NCBI RefSeq assembly: GCF_000014885.1
Contig: NC_011566.1
Span: forward strand, 3,081,501 to 3,145,500
Direction of reading: 5' to 3'
Source: Shewanella piezotolerans WP3
GTDB taxonomy: Bacteria; Pseudomonadota; Gammaproteobacteria; Enterobacterales; Shewanellaceae
DNA length: 64,000 bases
The notes under the pieces were generated by a model. The model was not told where the DNA came from. It made no database searches and saw nothing but the letters and a program-made list of their open reading frames with translations. Positions 18,360 through 27,199 of the stretch are shown piece by piece (position 1 is the stretch's first letter; each line of letters begins with the position of its first letter). The position numbers and the translations under genes were made by a program.

Positions 18360-20127
18360 TTAGTAAGTACGTTTGATAGGCGGGAATGCATCACGAAGCT
18401 TAGGCTCCATATTTACATCACGCTTAGTCATTAGCTCGGTAACTGGGTCATATACGCTGTGGCATAACCAGTTTTCATCATCACGGTCGAGGAAATCTTC
18501 ACGTGAATGTGCACCACGACTTTCAGTACGGAAGTTAGCTGCGGTTGCAGTAGCAATCGCTGTCGCCATCAAGTTATCAAGCTCTAAACATTCAATGCGC
18601 TGAGTGTTGAACTCAGATGAATTGTCAGACAGCTTAGCATTCTCTAAACGAGTACGAATCGCTTTAAGTTCTTTAAGGCCTTCAGCCATTGCGTCGCCAC
18701 TTCTAAATACTGAGAAGTTAAGCTGCATACAAAGCTGTAGATCTTTACGGATAACCGCAGGATCTTCACCGTCTTTGTTGCTTTCCCAGCGATTCAAACG
18801 AGCAAGAGATGATTCGATTTCAGCTTCAGATGCATCTTTTGGGTTAGGTGTCGCATCAAGTGCTTTACCTAAGTGTTGACCAGCTGCACGTCCAAATACC
18901 ACTAAATCGAGCAATGAGTTACCACCAAGACGGTTAGCGCCGTGTACTGATACACAAGCAATCTCACCCACAGCGAATAAACCGACAATATCTTCTTCAG
19001 TACCATCGTCATTTTGACGAAGAACCTGACCACTGACTTTAGCTGGCAAGCCACCCATCATATAGTGACAAGTTGGCAATACAGGAATTGGACCATCAGC
19101 TGGATCGATATGCGCAAATGTACGAGACAATTCACAAACACCAGGAAGGCGTGCTTCTAGAGTTTCTTTACCTAAGTGATCCAGTTTTAATAAACAGTGC
19201 GGGCCTAATGGACCGTCAAGACCACGACCTTCGCGGATTTCAGTCATCATTGAACGCGCTACCACGTCACGAGATGCTAAATCTTTAGCGTTAGGCGCAT
19301 AGCGCTCCATGAAGCGTTCGCCGTCTTTGTTAAGCAGGTATCCGCCTTCACCACGACAACCTTCAGTAACAAGTACACCTGCGCCAGCAATACCCGTTGG
19401 GTGGAACTGCCACATTTCCATGTCTTGCATTTGCACGCCAGCTCGCATCGCCATGCCAACACCGTCGCCAGTGTTAATGTGTGCGTTAGTGGTAGATGCG
19501 TAAATACGCCCTGCTCCACCCGTCGCTAGAATGGTTGCTTTTGCTTTAAAGTAAACGATTTCGCCAGTTTCAATTTCGATTGCAGTACAACCAACAATGA
19601 CACCGTCTTCGTTTTTAACTAAATCGAGTGCGTACCACTCAGAGAAAACCTCAGTCTTATGTTTAACATTCTGCTGGTATAAGCAATGAAGAAGCGCGTG
19701 ACCAGTACGGTCAGCCGCTGCTGCGGTACGTGCAGCTTGCTCGCCACCAAAGTTTTTAGACTGACCGCCGAATGGGCGTTGGTAAATAGTACCGTTTTCG
19801 AAGCGAGAGAAAGGTAGGCCCATCTGCTCTAATTCGATAACCGCTTCCGGTCCGGTTTTACACATAAATTCGATAGCTTCTTGGTCACCGATAAAATCAG
19901 AACCTTTCACAGTATCGTACATGTGCTGTTCCCAGTGATCTTCATGGGCATTACCCAGCGCTACGGTGATACCGCCCTGGCGCAGATACTGTATGAGAAC
20001 GAGTAGGGAAAACTTTAGATAATAGCGCGCAGCTCTTACCTTCTTTAGAAATTTGTAGTGCCGCGCGCATACCTGCGCCACCAGCGCCGATAACAACCGC
20101 GTCAAATTCGCGAACTGGAATACCCAC
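18360..20127 (-). pseudogene. sdhA: Succinate dehydrogenase flavoprotein subunit, broken by a +1 frameshift as read
   Basis: SdhA oxidises succinate to fumarate at a covalently bound FAD. The gene begins with GTG at 20127, directly after the sdhD stop, reading MGIPVREFDAVVIGAGGAGM and on to RSHTVSA (residue 49), which includes the FAD-linked His45. The next bases continue correctly (QGGITVALGNAHEDHW) only in another frame: the coding strand reads GCG-C-CAG, with one extra base at 19979-19980. Removing it gives 588 codons, the E. coli SdhA length. The remaining frame is intact to ...PKLRDAFPPIKRTY. With the extra base, the long frame carries an unrelated N-terminus (MFKWVFQFANL...) lacking the dinucleotide-binding fold. 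A true mutation or a sequencing/assembly error are both possible; I favour an error because all neighbours are intact. Confidence 0.93.
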
Positions 20128-20475
20128 TTAAACACCCCACACTATCAAAATGCCTGCTGCCAAATAAGAAAAGGCTGCTACGACAAAAACAAACTGAAGT
20201 ACACCACGTAGAGACACACACTTAACGTAATCGGTAAGTACCTGCCAAATACCAATCCATGCATGGACTAGAATCGCAACCAGTGCGAGAAGTGTGAAGA
20301 CTTTCATTGGCAGAGCACTGAACAATCCGTGCCATGCATCATAAGTCAGTGGAGAGCTACATGCGATAAAACCAACCATAAAAATAGTGTAACAGGCTAG
20401 AATTACTGCACTTGCACGTATAAGAATAAAGTCATGGACACCGCTGCGACCAAGACTTGCTGCATTTGTTACCAT
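20128..20475 (-). CDS. sdhD: Succinate dehydrogenase membrane anchor subunit D
   Basis: SdhD is one of two hydrophobic anchors that hold heme b and the quinone site. The product from ATG 20475 (MVTNAASLGRSGVHDFI) is 115 aa with three transmembrane helices; HAWIGIWQVLTDY carries the conserved His and the Asp-Tyr pair of the quinone region. An upstream in-frame TTG (20481) is less likely. The ATG overlaps the end of sdhC by 7 bp, and the stop abuts the sdhA GTG, so the genes are translationally coupled. Confidence 0.95.
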   Translation of the reverse strand: MVTNAASLGRSGVHDFILIRASAVILACYTIFMVGFIACSSPLTYDAWHGLFSALPMKVFTLLALVAILVHAWIGIWQVLTDYVKCVSLRGVLQFVFVVAAFSYLAAGILIVWGV

Positions 20476-20909
20476 ACCCAAATCCCCGCAATGATTGAAA
20501 ACACTACTGACAATGCAATAGCGACTTTAGCTGAAGCTAATCCTGAAGAGAGTTCTTCCCAGTAACCGGCATCCATCACTAAGTGGCGCAAACCCACTAT
20601 CAAGTGATAACCCAGTGCAGTAAGAATTCCCCAAACGATAAACTTAACGATAAAGCTATCAAAAAGAGATTGGACGCCAGCAAAACTTTCCGCGGATGCT
20701 AATGACTCATTAAGCAACCAGATAAGGATACCGACAGCAAACAACATAATAACGCCCGATACACGATGTAGGATGGACGCGATGGCCGTTGCAGGAAACT
20801 TTACAGTCTGCAGATCTAAATGGACAGGTCTTTGCTTTTTCACGTTCTGCTCACTCTGCTCAATTGAGCTAATTTTTGTTATACGAACCGCTTCTGCTTG
20901 GATCTTCAT
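20469..20909 (-). CDS. sdhC: Succinate dehydrogenase cytochrome b556 subunit
   Basis: SdhC is the cytochrome b anchor of complex II. It contains VKKQRPVHLDLQTVKFPATA, SILHRVSGV and GYHLIVGLRHLVMDAGY, closely matching E. coli SdhC, with three transmembrane helices. The listed ATG gives 146 aa, about 22 residues longer than usual at the N-terminus. A GTG at 20843 (VKKQRPV) would give 124 aa, nearer the family norm, but no strong Shine-Dalgarno decides between them. It is the first gene of the sdh cluster, divergent from gltA across 365 bp. Confidence 0.94.
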   Translation of the reverse strand: MKIQAEAVRITKISSIEQSEQNVKKQRPVHLDLQTVKFPATAIASILHRVSGVIMLFAVGILIWLLNESLASAESFAGVQSLFDSFIVKFIVWGILTALGYHLIVGLRHLVMDAGYWEELSSGLASAKVAIALSVVFSIIAGIWVW

Positions 20910-21274
20910 CCGTGAACTAGGTCACAGTTTACGCCCTTCACAAAAGAAAACTTTAAACAAACATTTAACAGTTTAGTGAGCACTAATTAAGTATGTAAAA
21001 AAGTGATAACTATTCGCTAATGTCTGCAGCTCATCTGAGCCGCAGCAAGTATACGTGGGTGAAATGTCAAATACAAACATCACATTATGGAAATATAGTT
21101 TTTTTGGTAAAAAAATCTGCCAAGTGGCTGTTGCAACAAGTGGTTACACTTGAATAAGACCATGGTCTAAGAAATTTAAACGCTTATTTAAATTGAAATG
21201 TGACCCAGATCCACTGTAAAGTATTGGCGTTTGATAAGCCGCACTCAATAAGAATGAAGTAAGGAGAATGGGGT
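20910..21274. promoter_or_regulatory. Divergent sdhC / gltA regulatory region
   Basis: These 365 bp separate the first sdh gene from gltA and must hold both promoters. They are AT-rich with several TTAA-containing stretches, which would suit ArcA-type control known for these genes in other gammaproteobacteria. I could not identify a specific site with confidence. Confidence 0.5.
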
Positions 21275-22564
21275 ATGGCTGAAAATATAGCCAAGTTAGA
21301 ACTACCAGGGAATGATTCAATCGATTTGCCGATCAAAAAAGGAACGGCAGGATTTGATGTAATTGACATCAGTAAACTAGGTAGCAAAGGGCACTTTACC
21401 TTCGATCCAGGATTTCTCGCAACAGCCTCCTGTGAATCAGCAATTACTTATATCGACGGCGCACAAGGGATCCTGCTTCACCGCGGTTACCCAATTGGCG
21501 AGCTGGCCGTAGATTCTGATTACTTAGATCTATGCTATTTGTTGCTTTACGGAGAGCTTCCGAACAAAGCACAGTACGACACTTTCGTACACACAGTTAA
21601 AAACCACACTATGGTGAATGAGCAACTTGCAGCCTTCTTCAGAGGTTTCAGACGTGATGCTCACCCAATGGCGATGCTATGTGGTGTTACAGGTGCCCTG
21701 TCGGCATTCTACCAAGACTCTTTGGATGTGAATGACGAACGTCACCGTGAAATTGCAGCCTTCCGTTTGGTTTCTAAGATGCCGACTATTGCTGCGATGT
21801 GTTACAAGTACTCTATCGGGCAACCGTTTGTATACCCACGTAACGATTTAAGCTACGCAGGTAACTTCCTAAGCATGATGTTCGCAGTGCCATGTGAAGA
21901 GTACAAGGTTAACCCTATCGTTGAACGTGCAATGGATCGTATCTTTATCCTACATGCCGATCACGAGCAAAATGCATCAACTTCAACAGTACGTTTAGCA
22001 GGTTCATCTGGGGCTAACCCATTTGCTTGTATCGCAGCAGGTATCGCCTCTCTTTGGGGACCAGCCCATGGTGGTGCGAACGAAGCTTGCTTAAACATGT
22101 TAGAAGAGATTGGCAGTGTTGACCGTATTCCAGAGTTTATTGCACGTGCGAAGGATAAAGAAGATCCTTTCCGTCTAATGGGCTTTGGCCACCGTGTTTA
22201 CAAGAACTTCGACCCTCGTGCAAAAGTGATGCGTGAAACATGTCATGAAGTTCTAGCTGAGCTGAACGTAAACGATCCATTGTTAGATGTTGCAATGGAA
22301 CTTGAACGTATTGCACTTGAAGACGAGTATTTCGTCTCTAAGAAACTATATCCAAATGTTGATTTCTACTCAGGGATCATCATGAAGGCTATTGGTATTC
22401 CAACTAGCATGTTCACTGTGCTGTTCGCCCTAGCGCGTACGGTCGGTTGGATTGCACATTGGAAAGAGATGCTAGATCAGCCTGGTCACAAGATCAGCCG
22501 TCCGCGTCAGCTTTATACCGGTGATGCAGAGCGTAGCTTTGTCGCAAAAGATAAACGCGGCTAA
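21275..22564 (+). CDS. gltA: Citrate synthase (type II)
   Basis: GltA condenses oxaloacetate and acetyl-CoA to citrate. The 429-aa product has the hexameric, NADH-sensitive type II layout: an N-terminal small beta domain (LELPGNDSIDLPIKKGTAG), GILLHRGYPIGELA, the catalytic histidine regions HADHEQNASTSTVR and GPAHGGANEACLNML, and GFGHRVYKNFDPRA. AAGGAG precedes the ATG. Its last ~150 bp and terminator are repeated in degenerate form three times downstream (separate entries). Confidence 0.98.
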   Translation: MAENIAKLELPGNDSIDLPIKKGTAGFDVIDISKLGSKGHFTFDPGFLATASCESAITYIDGAQGILLHRGYPIGELAVDSDYLDLCYLLLYGELPNKAQYDTFVHTVKNHTMVNEQLAAFFRGFRRDAHPMAMLCGVTGALSAFYQDSLDVNDERHREIAAFRLVSKMPTIAAMCYKYSIGQPFVYPRNDLSYAGNFLSMMFAVPCEEYKVNPIVERAMDRIFILHADHEQNASTSTVRLAGSSGANPFACIAAGIASLWGPAHGGANEACLNMLEEIGSVDRIPEFIARAKDKEDPFRLMGFGHRVYKNFDPRAKVMRETCHEVLAELNVNDPLLDVAMELERIALEDEYFVSKKLYPNVDFYSGIIMKAIGIPTSMFTVLFALARTVGWIAHWKEMLDQPGHKISRPRQLYTGDAERSFVAKDKRG

Positions 22565-22583
22565 TAGCCAGTTTCTTTATACT

Positions 22584-22612
22584 AAAAGGCACTCATTGAG
22601 TGCCTTTTTTAT
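22584..22612 (+). terminator. gltA terminator
   Basis: Perfect hairpin AAAAGGCACTCA/TGAGTGCCTTTT followed by further Ts, 20 bp past the gltA stop. Confidence 0.92.
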
Positions 22613-22626
22613 TGGCTAACATAGCC

Positions 22627-22764
22627 ATGTTCACCCTGTTATGGTTCGCCCTTGCGCGTATAGTCGGTTGGATTGTACATTGGAAAGAGATGCTAGATCA
22701 GCCGTCCGCGTCAGCTTTATACCGGTGATGCAGAGCGTAGCTTTGTCGCAAAAGATAAACGCGG
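22627..22764 (+). pseudogene. Partial gltA 3'-end copy (unit 2, frameshifted)
   Basis: The copy corresponds to the last ~50 codons of gltA from MFT to the stop, with a 16-bp deletion and substitutions (GTATAGTC for GTACGGTC). It has no start context, so it is not expected to make protein. Confidence 0.85.
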
Positions 22765-22787
22765 CTAATAGCCAGTTTCTTTATACT

Positions 22788-22816
22788 AAAAGGCACTCAT
22801 TGAGTGCCTTTTTTAT
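22788..22816 (+). terminator. Duplicated gltA terminator (unit 2)
   Basis: Identical to the hairpin at 22584-22612, carried along in the tandem duplication. Confidence 0.88.
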
Positions 22817-22830
22817 TGGCTAACATAGCC

Positions 22831-22989
22831 ATGTTCACCCGGTTATGGTTCGCCCTTGCGCGTACGGTCGGTTGGATTGCACATTGGAAAGAGATGCTAG
22901 ATCAGCCTGGTCACAAGATCAGCCGTCCGCGTCAGCTATACACGGGTGATGCAGAGCGTAGCTTTGTCGCAAAAGATAAACGCGGCTAA
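22831..22989 (+). pseudogene. Partial gltA 3'-end copy (unit 3, frame open)
   Basis: This copy keeps an open frame for the last gltA residues (ALARTVGWIAHWKEMLDQ to AKDKRG). An ATG at 22804 lies inside the previous terminator, so a 61-aa peptide is possible but unlikely to be expressed. It has silent changes (CTATACACGG for CTTTATACCG). Confidence 0.82.
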
Positions 22990-23008
22990 TAGCCAGTTTC
23001 TTTATACT

Positions 23009-23037
23009 AAAAGGCACTCATTGAGTGCCGTTTTTAT
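23009..23037 (+). terminator. Duplicated gltA terminator (unit 3, T run interrupted)
   Basis: Same hairpin as the two before it, but a G interrupts the T tract (GAGTGCCGTTTTTA), which should weaken termination. Confidence 0.75.
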
Positions 23038-23051
23038 TGGCTAACATAGCC

Positions 23052-23208
23052 ATGTTCACCCGGTTATGGTTCGCTATAGCGCGCAGTCGGTTGGATTGCA
23101 CATTGGAAAGAGATGCTAGATAAGCCTGGTCACAAGATCAGTCGTCCGCGTCAGCTTTATACCGGTGATGCAGAGCGTAGCTTTGTTGCTAACGACAAAC
23201 GCGACTAA
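23052..23208 (+). pseudogene. Partial gltA 3'-end copy (unit 4, most diverged)
   Basis: The last copy is out of frame near its start and ends GTTGCTAACGACAAACGCGAC-TAA, differing from the other three, which read GTCGCAAAAGATAAACGCGGC. It lacks the terminator and runs into unrelated DNA. It may be the relic of the original gltA end, or simply the oldest copy. Confidence 0.8.
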
Positions 23209-23253
23209 TAACCCAAATTAGTCGTTGTTCTTTAGTATTGACTGGATAAATAT

Positions 23254-23352
23254 ATGCTCGTTTTAGCATCCGCTTTACCATGCTTAACAGCGGTAGCATT
23301 AAGCCTTTTACCTTTTCAGAACCCCACAGATTCTCCATTTAAGACCCACTGA
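23254..23352 (+). CDS. Short hydrophobic ORF, possible gene remnant
   Basis: A 32-codon frame (MLVLASALPCLTAVALSLLP...) resembles the first transmembrane helix of a larger membrane protein and stops after 32 residues. A weak GGA lies 10 bp upstream. It could be a real small membrane peptide or a truncated relic next to the gltA repeat array; I cannot decide. Confidence 0.25.
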   Translation: MLVLASALPCLTAVALSLLPFQNPTDSPFKTH

Positions 23353-23363
23353 TAGACAAATGG

Positions 23364-23768
23364 TTACTCCTTAATATTCTTATAAAAATCTTTAAACTCC
23401 CTCGGAGAATAACCAGTACTCTTTTTAAATGTACTAGAAAAAGTTGCCAAACTTTCATAGCCAACTTTGTAACAGCTTTCTGTTATTGAAAGACCCTCTT
23501 TAAGAAACAGTTTGGCTTTTGAGATCCGCATATCTCTCAAGAAACTTCGAGGTGTGATGCCGTAAACCTGCTTAAACACTCGAACATAATGAAATCGAGA
23601 CATAAAAGCCGCTTCGGCTAGATCGTTTAGCTCAATTTTTTCGGAGTAATACGTTTCCATGAACTTCTTCGATTGTCGAATAAGCATAAATTGTTTGGCA
23701 GGGAGTGATATATCCCGATGCAAACGATCAAGCTCTAATTCATAGAATGTCTTAGGGGGAGACGGCAT
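23364..23768 (-). CDS. AraC-family transcriptional regulator (DNA-binding domain only)
   Basis: The 134-aa protein consists almost entirely of the double helix-turn-helix AraC domain: ETYYSEKIELNDLAEAAFMS, FHYVRVFKQVYGITPRSFLR, and the second HTH SITESCYKVGYESLATFSST followed by KKSTGYSPREFK. Only ~30 residues precede it, so there is no effector domain. It lies 112 bp downstream of a VOC-protein gene on the same strand; AraC-only proteins paired with VOC proteins are common and may act together in detoxification or small-molecule response. Target genes are unknown. Confidence 0.88.
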   Translation of the reverse strand: MPSPPKTFYELELDRLHRDISLPAKQFMLIRQSKKFMETYYSEKIELNDLAEAAFMSRFHYVRVFKQVYGITPRSFLRDMRISKAKLFLKEGLSITESCYKVGYESLATFSSTFKKSTGYSPREFKDFYKNIKE

Positions 23769-23880
23769 ATCAAATCATCAGAATATTAAGCGGATGCATT
23801 TTATACTAACATGAAATCAAACATAGCGGTTTTGGTGATACCTTTGATACCACCTTTTATCCATATGTATGACTAAAACG

Positions 23881-24267
23881 CTACAGCTGCTGCATCAATT
23901 GAATAAAGTTACCACAGGTATCATCAAGGACTGCAATCATGACATTGCCAGCTTCTCTTGGGGTTATTGAAAAATGAACGCCTAACTCTGAAAGCCTTTG
24001 GTACTCTTTATTAATGTCATCAACGGCAAACGATGTCCACGGGATCCCCGCTTCTTTTAGGGCATTCTGGTATTGTTTAGCTGGCTCAAAAGCCATTGGC
24101 TCAAGTAGCAATTCAACACCAGATTGTTCTTGAGGAGACACGACTGTTAGCCATTTATACTCTCCTACAGGTACATCAGTTTTCTTAATAAACCCTAGTA
24201 CATTGGTATAGAAGTCAAGTGCTGTGTCTTGATCTTCCACCGGTACACTTGTCACGCATATTTTCAT
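23881..24267 (-). CDS. VOC family protein (glyoxalase/bleomycin-resistance fold)
   Basis: From the ATG at 24267 the product is 128 aa or slightly fewer, beginning MKICVTSVPVEDQDTALDFY and continuing TNVLGFIKKTDVPVG, a standard VOC opening. It ends with the second beta-alpha-beta unit (VMIAVLDDTCGNFIQLMQQL). AAAGGTC lies at good spacing before this ATG. A longer frame opening at 24399 adds 44 residues with no VOC similarity and is rejected. VOC proteins bind a metal and include glyoxalases, dioxygenases and resistance proteins; the activity is not predictable here. Confidence 0.87.
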   Translation of the reverse strand: MKICVTSVPVEDQDTALDFYTNVLGFIKKTDVPVGEYKWLTVVSPQEQSGVELLLEPMAFEPAKQYQNALKEAGIPWTSFAVDDINKEYQRLSELGVHFSITPREAGNVMIAVLDDTCGNFIQLMQQL

Positions 24268-24819
24268 TAATAATGACCTTTGTTGTTTGCAATAAACATA
24301 TAGTAGCCAAGCTTTGGCGAAAAAACTTATTCTACCTTGCTTGAAATGACGACGTTTTAGGGTCATATCACCAGATTTAGCCATGCATTTAGTGCTCAAA
24401 ATGGTGACTAATTTACTGAAGTAGGCAAATTATCACCTACTTCCCAAGTAAAATTAAAAATTATCGATGCCTAATAGCACGGTTTTTGGCATTTTTATTT
24501 ACGCCATATAGAGTGATGTTGCTCACTTTTAATAATACCTGTTTAAACACAGTACAAGCTCAATCTACATGAGCATAGCTCAACCAGCTTTAACTTAAAG
24601 CCTACTCACTTAGGGCAGGAGCACACTCACAGATATAAAATGGACATATGCTGCGCATTCTGGTGTTAAGAAACGTCTGTTATTGGCTAATTTACGGGTT
24701 TTTATCTACGGCATTTGTTAGAATCGCCTGTTGATTTATGGCAGTCCTATTCATTGCCATACTTAATGACTCTTGGGCATGACTCAAAGAAACTAAGTTT
24801 TACTAATTAAAGGCAGGCT
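24268..24819. other. Intergenic region, no gene recognised
   Basis: This 552-bp divergent region lies between the VOC gene and the radical SAM gene. It holds both promoters by position; I found no clear operator, terminator or RNA gene. Confidence 0.5.
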
Positions 24820-26754
24820 ATGACCGTTCTTCTAATGACCCCTCCGATGACACAGCTCAATACGCCTTATCCGGCAACGGCGTATTTAACGGGATTTTTA
24901 CGTTCCCAAGGCTATGAGGCGGTGCAGCGAGATCCTGCTATTGAACTTTTCTTAGAGATGATGACGGCCCCTGCACTAGAAATCATTCGCCAACATGTAG
25001 AAGAAAACTTCGAGCATTTTGAAGATAATGAACTGCCTGAAGCTATTTTTAATTTTTTAGCCGAGTTTGACCGCTATCACCTTACCGTTGAGAGCGCTAT
25101 TCGGTTTTTACAGGGTAAAGATCCAAGCCTTGCGATGCGAATTAACTCGCGTCGTTTTCTACCGGAAGGTCCTGCATTCGATGCTATCAGCCAAATGGAA
25201 GCTGTATCCGGCGATGTGTTACAAGCAGCCTTTGGTAACCTCGGTGTGCAAGATAAAGCTAAATACCTGGCAACGTTATTTATTAACGATCTGTCGAGTG
25301 TTATTACTCAAGGTGTTGACCCTTACTTTGAAGTGAGCCGCTATGGCGAACAATTAGCAGCTGCCAACCCAAGTTTTGACAACCTTTATGACACCTTAAT
25401 GGGTGAGCCGAGTTTTAGTTCGGAGATCTTAGAGCAGCTAGTCGAGCATTATTTGGAAGAAACTCAACCTAGCGTTGTGGCGCTTACAGTGCCCTTCCCT
25501 GGCAATATGCTTGGTGCGCTGCGCATTGCGCAGACCTGTAAAGCCATTAACCCTGACATCCCTATTGTGGTCGGCGGCGGCTTTATCAATACTGAGCTGC
25601 GTGCTCTTAAAGATCCTCGCGTGTTCGAGTTTATTGATTTTATCTGTCTTGATGACGGTGAGCGCCCTTTTATTACCTTGCTGGAATATTTTCAAGGCCA
25701 ACGTGAAGTGGATGATCTAGTACGCACCTATTTTCTTGCCGAAGATGAAAATGGTGAGCCTTATGTCCATTTCAATGAGAATGACCAACTACAAGATATT
25801 CCACAAACAGAAGTTGGAGCACCAGTATACGATGGCCTGCCACTAGAAGATTACCTATCGCTATGCGAAATGCTTAACCCAATGCACCGCATTTGGAGCG
25901 ATGGGCGTTGGAATAAACTCACCATTGCCCATGGTTGTTACTGGCGAAAGTGTAGTTTTTGCGACGTTAGCCTAGATTATATCGACCGTTTTGATGCCGC
26001 GAGTGCTGATGTTCTAGTCGATAGAATTGAGCAGCTTATTGAAGAGACTGGCGAGACTGGTTTTCATTTTGTCGATGAGGCACTGCCGCCAAAACTATTA
26101 TTTACTTTTGCTAAAAGACTCATCGAACGAGGAGTTGTGATCAGTTGGTGGGGCAATATCCGTTTTGAACGCACCTTTAGTGAAGCACGCTGCCAGCTAT
26201 TAGCAGATTCGGGCTGTATTGCGGTCAGTGGTGGTCTAGAGGTCGCATCAGATAGACTATTAAAGCTGATGAAAAAAGGGGTCAGTGTTGAACGAGTGGC
26301 GCAAGTCACTAAAGCTTTCAGTGACGCCGGTATTTTAGTACACGCTTACCTGATGTATGGCTTCCCAACTCAAACTGAGCAAGAAACCGTTGACTCGCTA
26401 GAAATGGTTAGACAGATGATGCAGCAAGGCTGCTTCCAATCCGCCTACTGGCACCGCTTTGTGGCGACCATTCATAGCCCTATTGGTTTAAACCCTGAAA
26501 ATTTTGGTATTACCCTTGCTGAGAGACCAGAGATTTTATTTGCTGAAAATGATGTCGATTTTACCGATCCAACCGGCACCAATCACGACATGCTTGGCGA
26601 AGGCCTAAGAAAAGCTATCTATAATTATATGCACGGCATTGGTTTTGATCAGCCGATGAGCTTCTGGTTTAATCAAGATGTTAAACCAACCAGCATGAGA
26701 AAAGACTTTGTTTCAAGAGCGGTAAGTAACCTCATCACCTGCAATAATGGCTAA
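24820..26754 (+). CDS. B12-binding-domain radical SAM protein
   Basis: The 644-aa protein starts MTVLLMTPPMTQLNTPYPA, typical of rSAM enzymes with an N-terminal cobalamin-binding-like domain; SVVALTVPFPGNMLGALRIA and IPIVVGGGFINTELR complete the Rossmann part. The radical SAM domain carries three cysteines in HGCYWRKCSFCDVS (C373, C378, C381), giving CX4CX2C rather than the classic CX3CX2C; CYWxKCxFC forms occur in this subfamily. GGLEVASDRLLKLMKKGV and AYLMYGFPTQTEQE are typical rSAM core segments. No canonical DxHxxG B12 motif was seen, so cobalamin binding is uncertain. It is a single gene with a good AAAGG Shine-Dalgarno. The substrate is unknown. Confidence 0.88.
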   Translation: MTVLLMTPPMTQLNTPYPATAYLTGFLRSQGYEAVQRDPAIELFLEMMTAPALEIIRQHVEENFEHFEDNELPEAIFNFLAEFDRYHLTVESAIRFLQGKDPSLAMRINSRRFLPEGPAFDAISQMEAVSGDVLQAAFGNLGVQDKAKYLATLFINDLSSVITQGVDPYFEVSRYGEQLAAANPSFDNLYDTLMGEPSFSSEILEQLVEHYLEETQPSVVALTVPFPGNMLGALRIAQTCKAINPDIPIVVGGGFINTELRALKDPRVFEFIDFICLDDGERPFITLLEYFQGQREVDDLVRTYFLAEDENGEPYVHFNENDQLQDIPQTEVGAPVYDGLPLEDYLSLCEMLNPMHRIWSDGRWNKLTIAHGCYWRKCSFCDVSLDYIDRFDAASADVLVDRIEQLIEETGETGFHFVDEALPPKLLFTFAKRLIERGVVISWWGNIRFERTFSEARCQLLADSGCIAVSGGLEVASDRLLKLMKKGVSVERVAQVTKAFSDAGILVHAYLMYGFPTQTEQETVDSLEMVRQMMQQGCFQSAYWHRFVATIHSPIGLNPENFGITLAERPEILFAENDVDFTDPTGTNHDMLGEGLRKAIYNYMHGIGFDQPMSFWFNQDVKPTSMRKDFVSRAVSNLITCNNG

Positions 26755-27199
26755 GCAGCACAAAGCAATCCAATAGCATTTACCGCTATAAAGGCCACTT
26801 TTTATTGCACTAGAAAGTGGTCAAATCATTTAATTTTTTTGAATATTACACCTTCCGCCACCTTTTACTCGATTGAAAAAGTGCACACCTTTATTTAACA
26901 ACACTAATTTTCGCTCTACATGGCCGCTATAAGCTGAAATCAACCGCGAACACGCTGCATAGTCTGCGTTCCCAAGTCAATATCAAGCTTGATATCTTTG
27001 ACTACCTCCTACAGCAAGTCAGTTCCACTACAAATTGTTAAAAACCGCAACAATTAAACCTTTTCACTACATTTGTTAATCAAACAACCAACCCAAGCAT
27101 CACAAGTAAGTATAAGACACTGTATTTAAAGGAATATAAATATTGGCACACATAATGCTTTGTAACGGGGAATGAAACAACTTAAATGGGTTTAAAGAC
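26755..27199. other. Intergenic region before the RND operon
   Basis: No gene was recognised. A CCACTTT...AAAGTGG inverted repeat at ~26795-26820 may be a weak terminator for the radical SAM gene, although no T run follows directly. The RND operon promoter must lie in the second half. Confidence 0.45.

Larger units (their letters stand above)
22409..23208 (+). repeat. Tandem array of the gltA 3' end (4 units)
   Basis: Unit 1 (22409-22626) is the true gltA end plus terminator. Unit 2 is 22627-22830 (204 bp; a 16-bp deletion removes CTGGTCACAAGATCAG and shifts the frame). Unit 3 is 22831-23051 (221 bp; frame open through to AKDKRG). Unit 4 is 23052-23208 (lacks the terminator, frame-shifted near GCGCAGTCGG, ends GCTAACGACAAACGCGAC). 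Each unit begins ATGTTCAC. Units 2-4 share a 3-bp insertion relative to gltA, giving MFTRLW in place of MFTVL. Units 1-3 also share the GGCTAACATAGCC spacer. Confidence 0.95.

Noticed and set aside
20128..20135. N-terminal extension MFKWVFQFANL... of SdhA
   Set aside because: It is the wrong frame over the true N-terminal coding region and lacks the FAD-binding fold.
22804..22989. 61-codon ORF matching the GltA C-terminus as a real gene
   Set aside because: Its ATG lies inside a terminator hairpin copy and it is part of the degenerate repeat.
22409..23208. Tandem repeats as a CRISPR array
   Set aside because: Units are ~200 bp, clearly derived from gltA and its terminator, and have no unique spacers.
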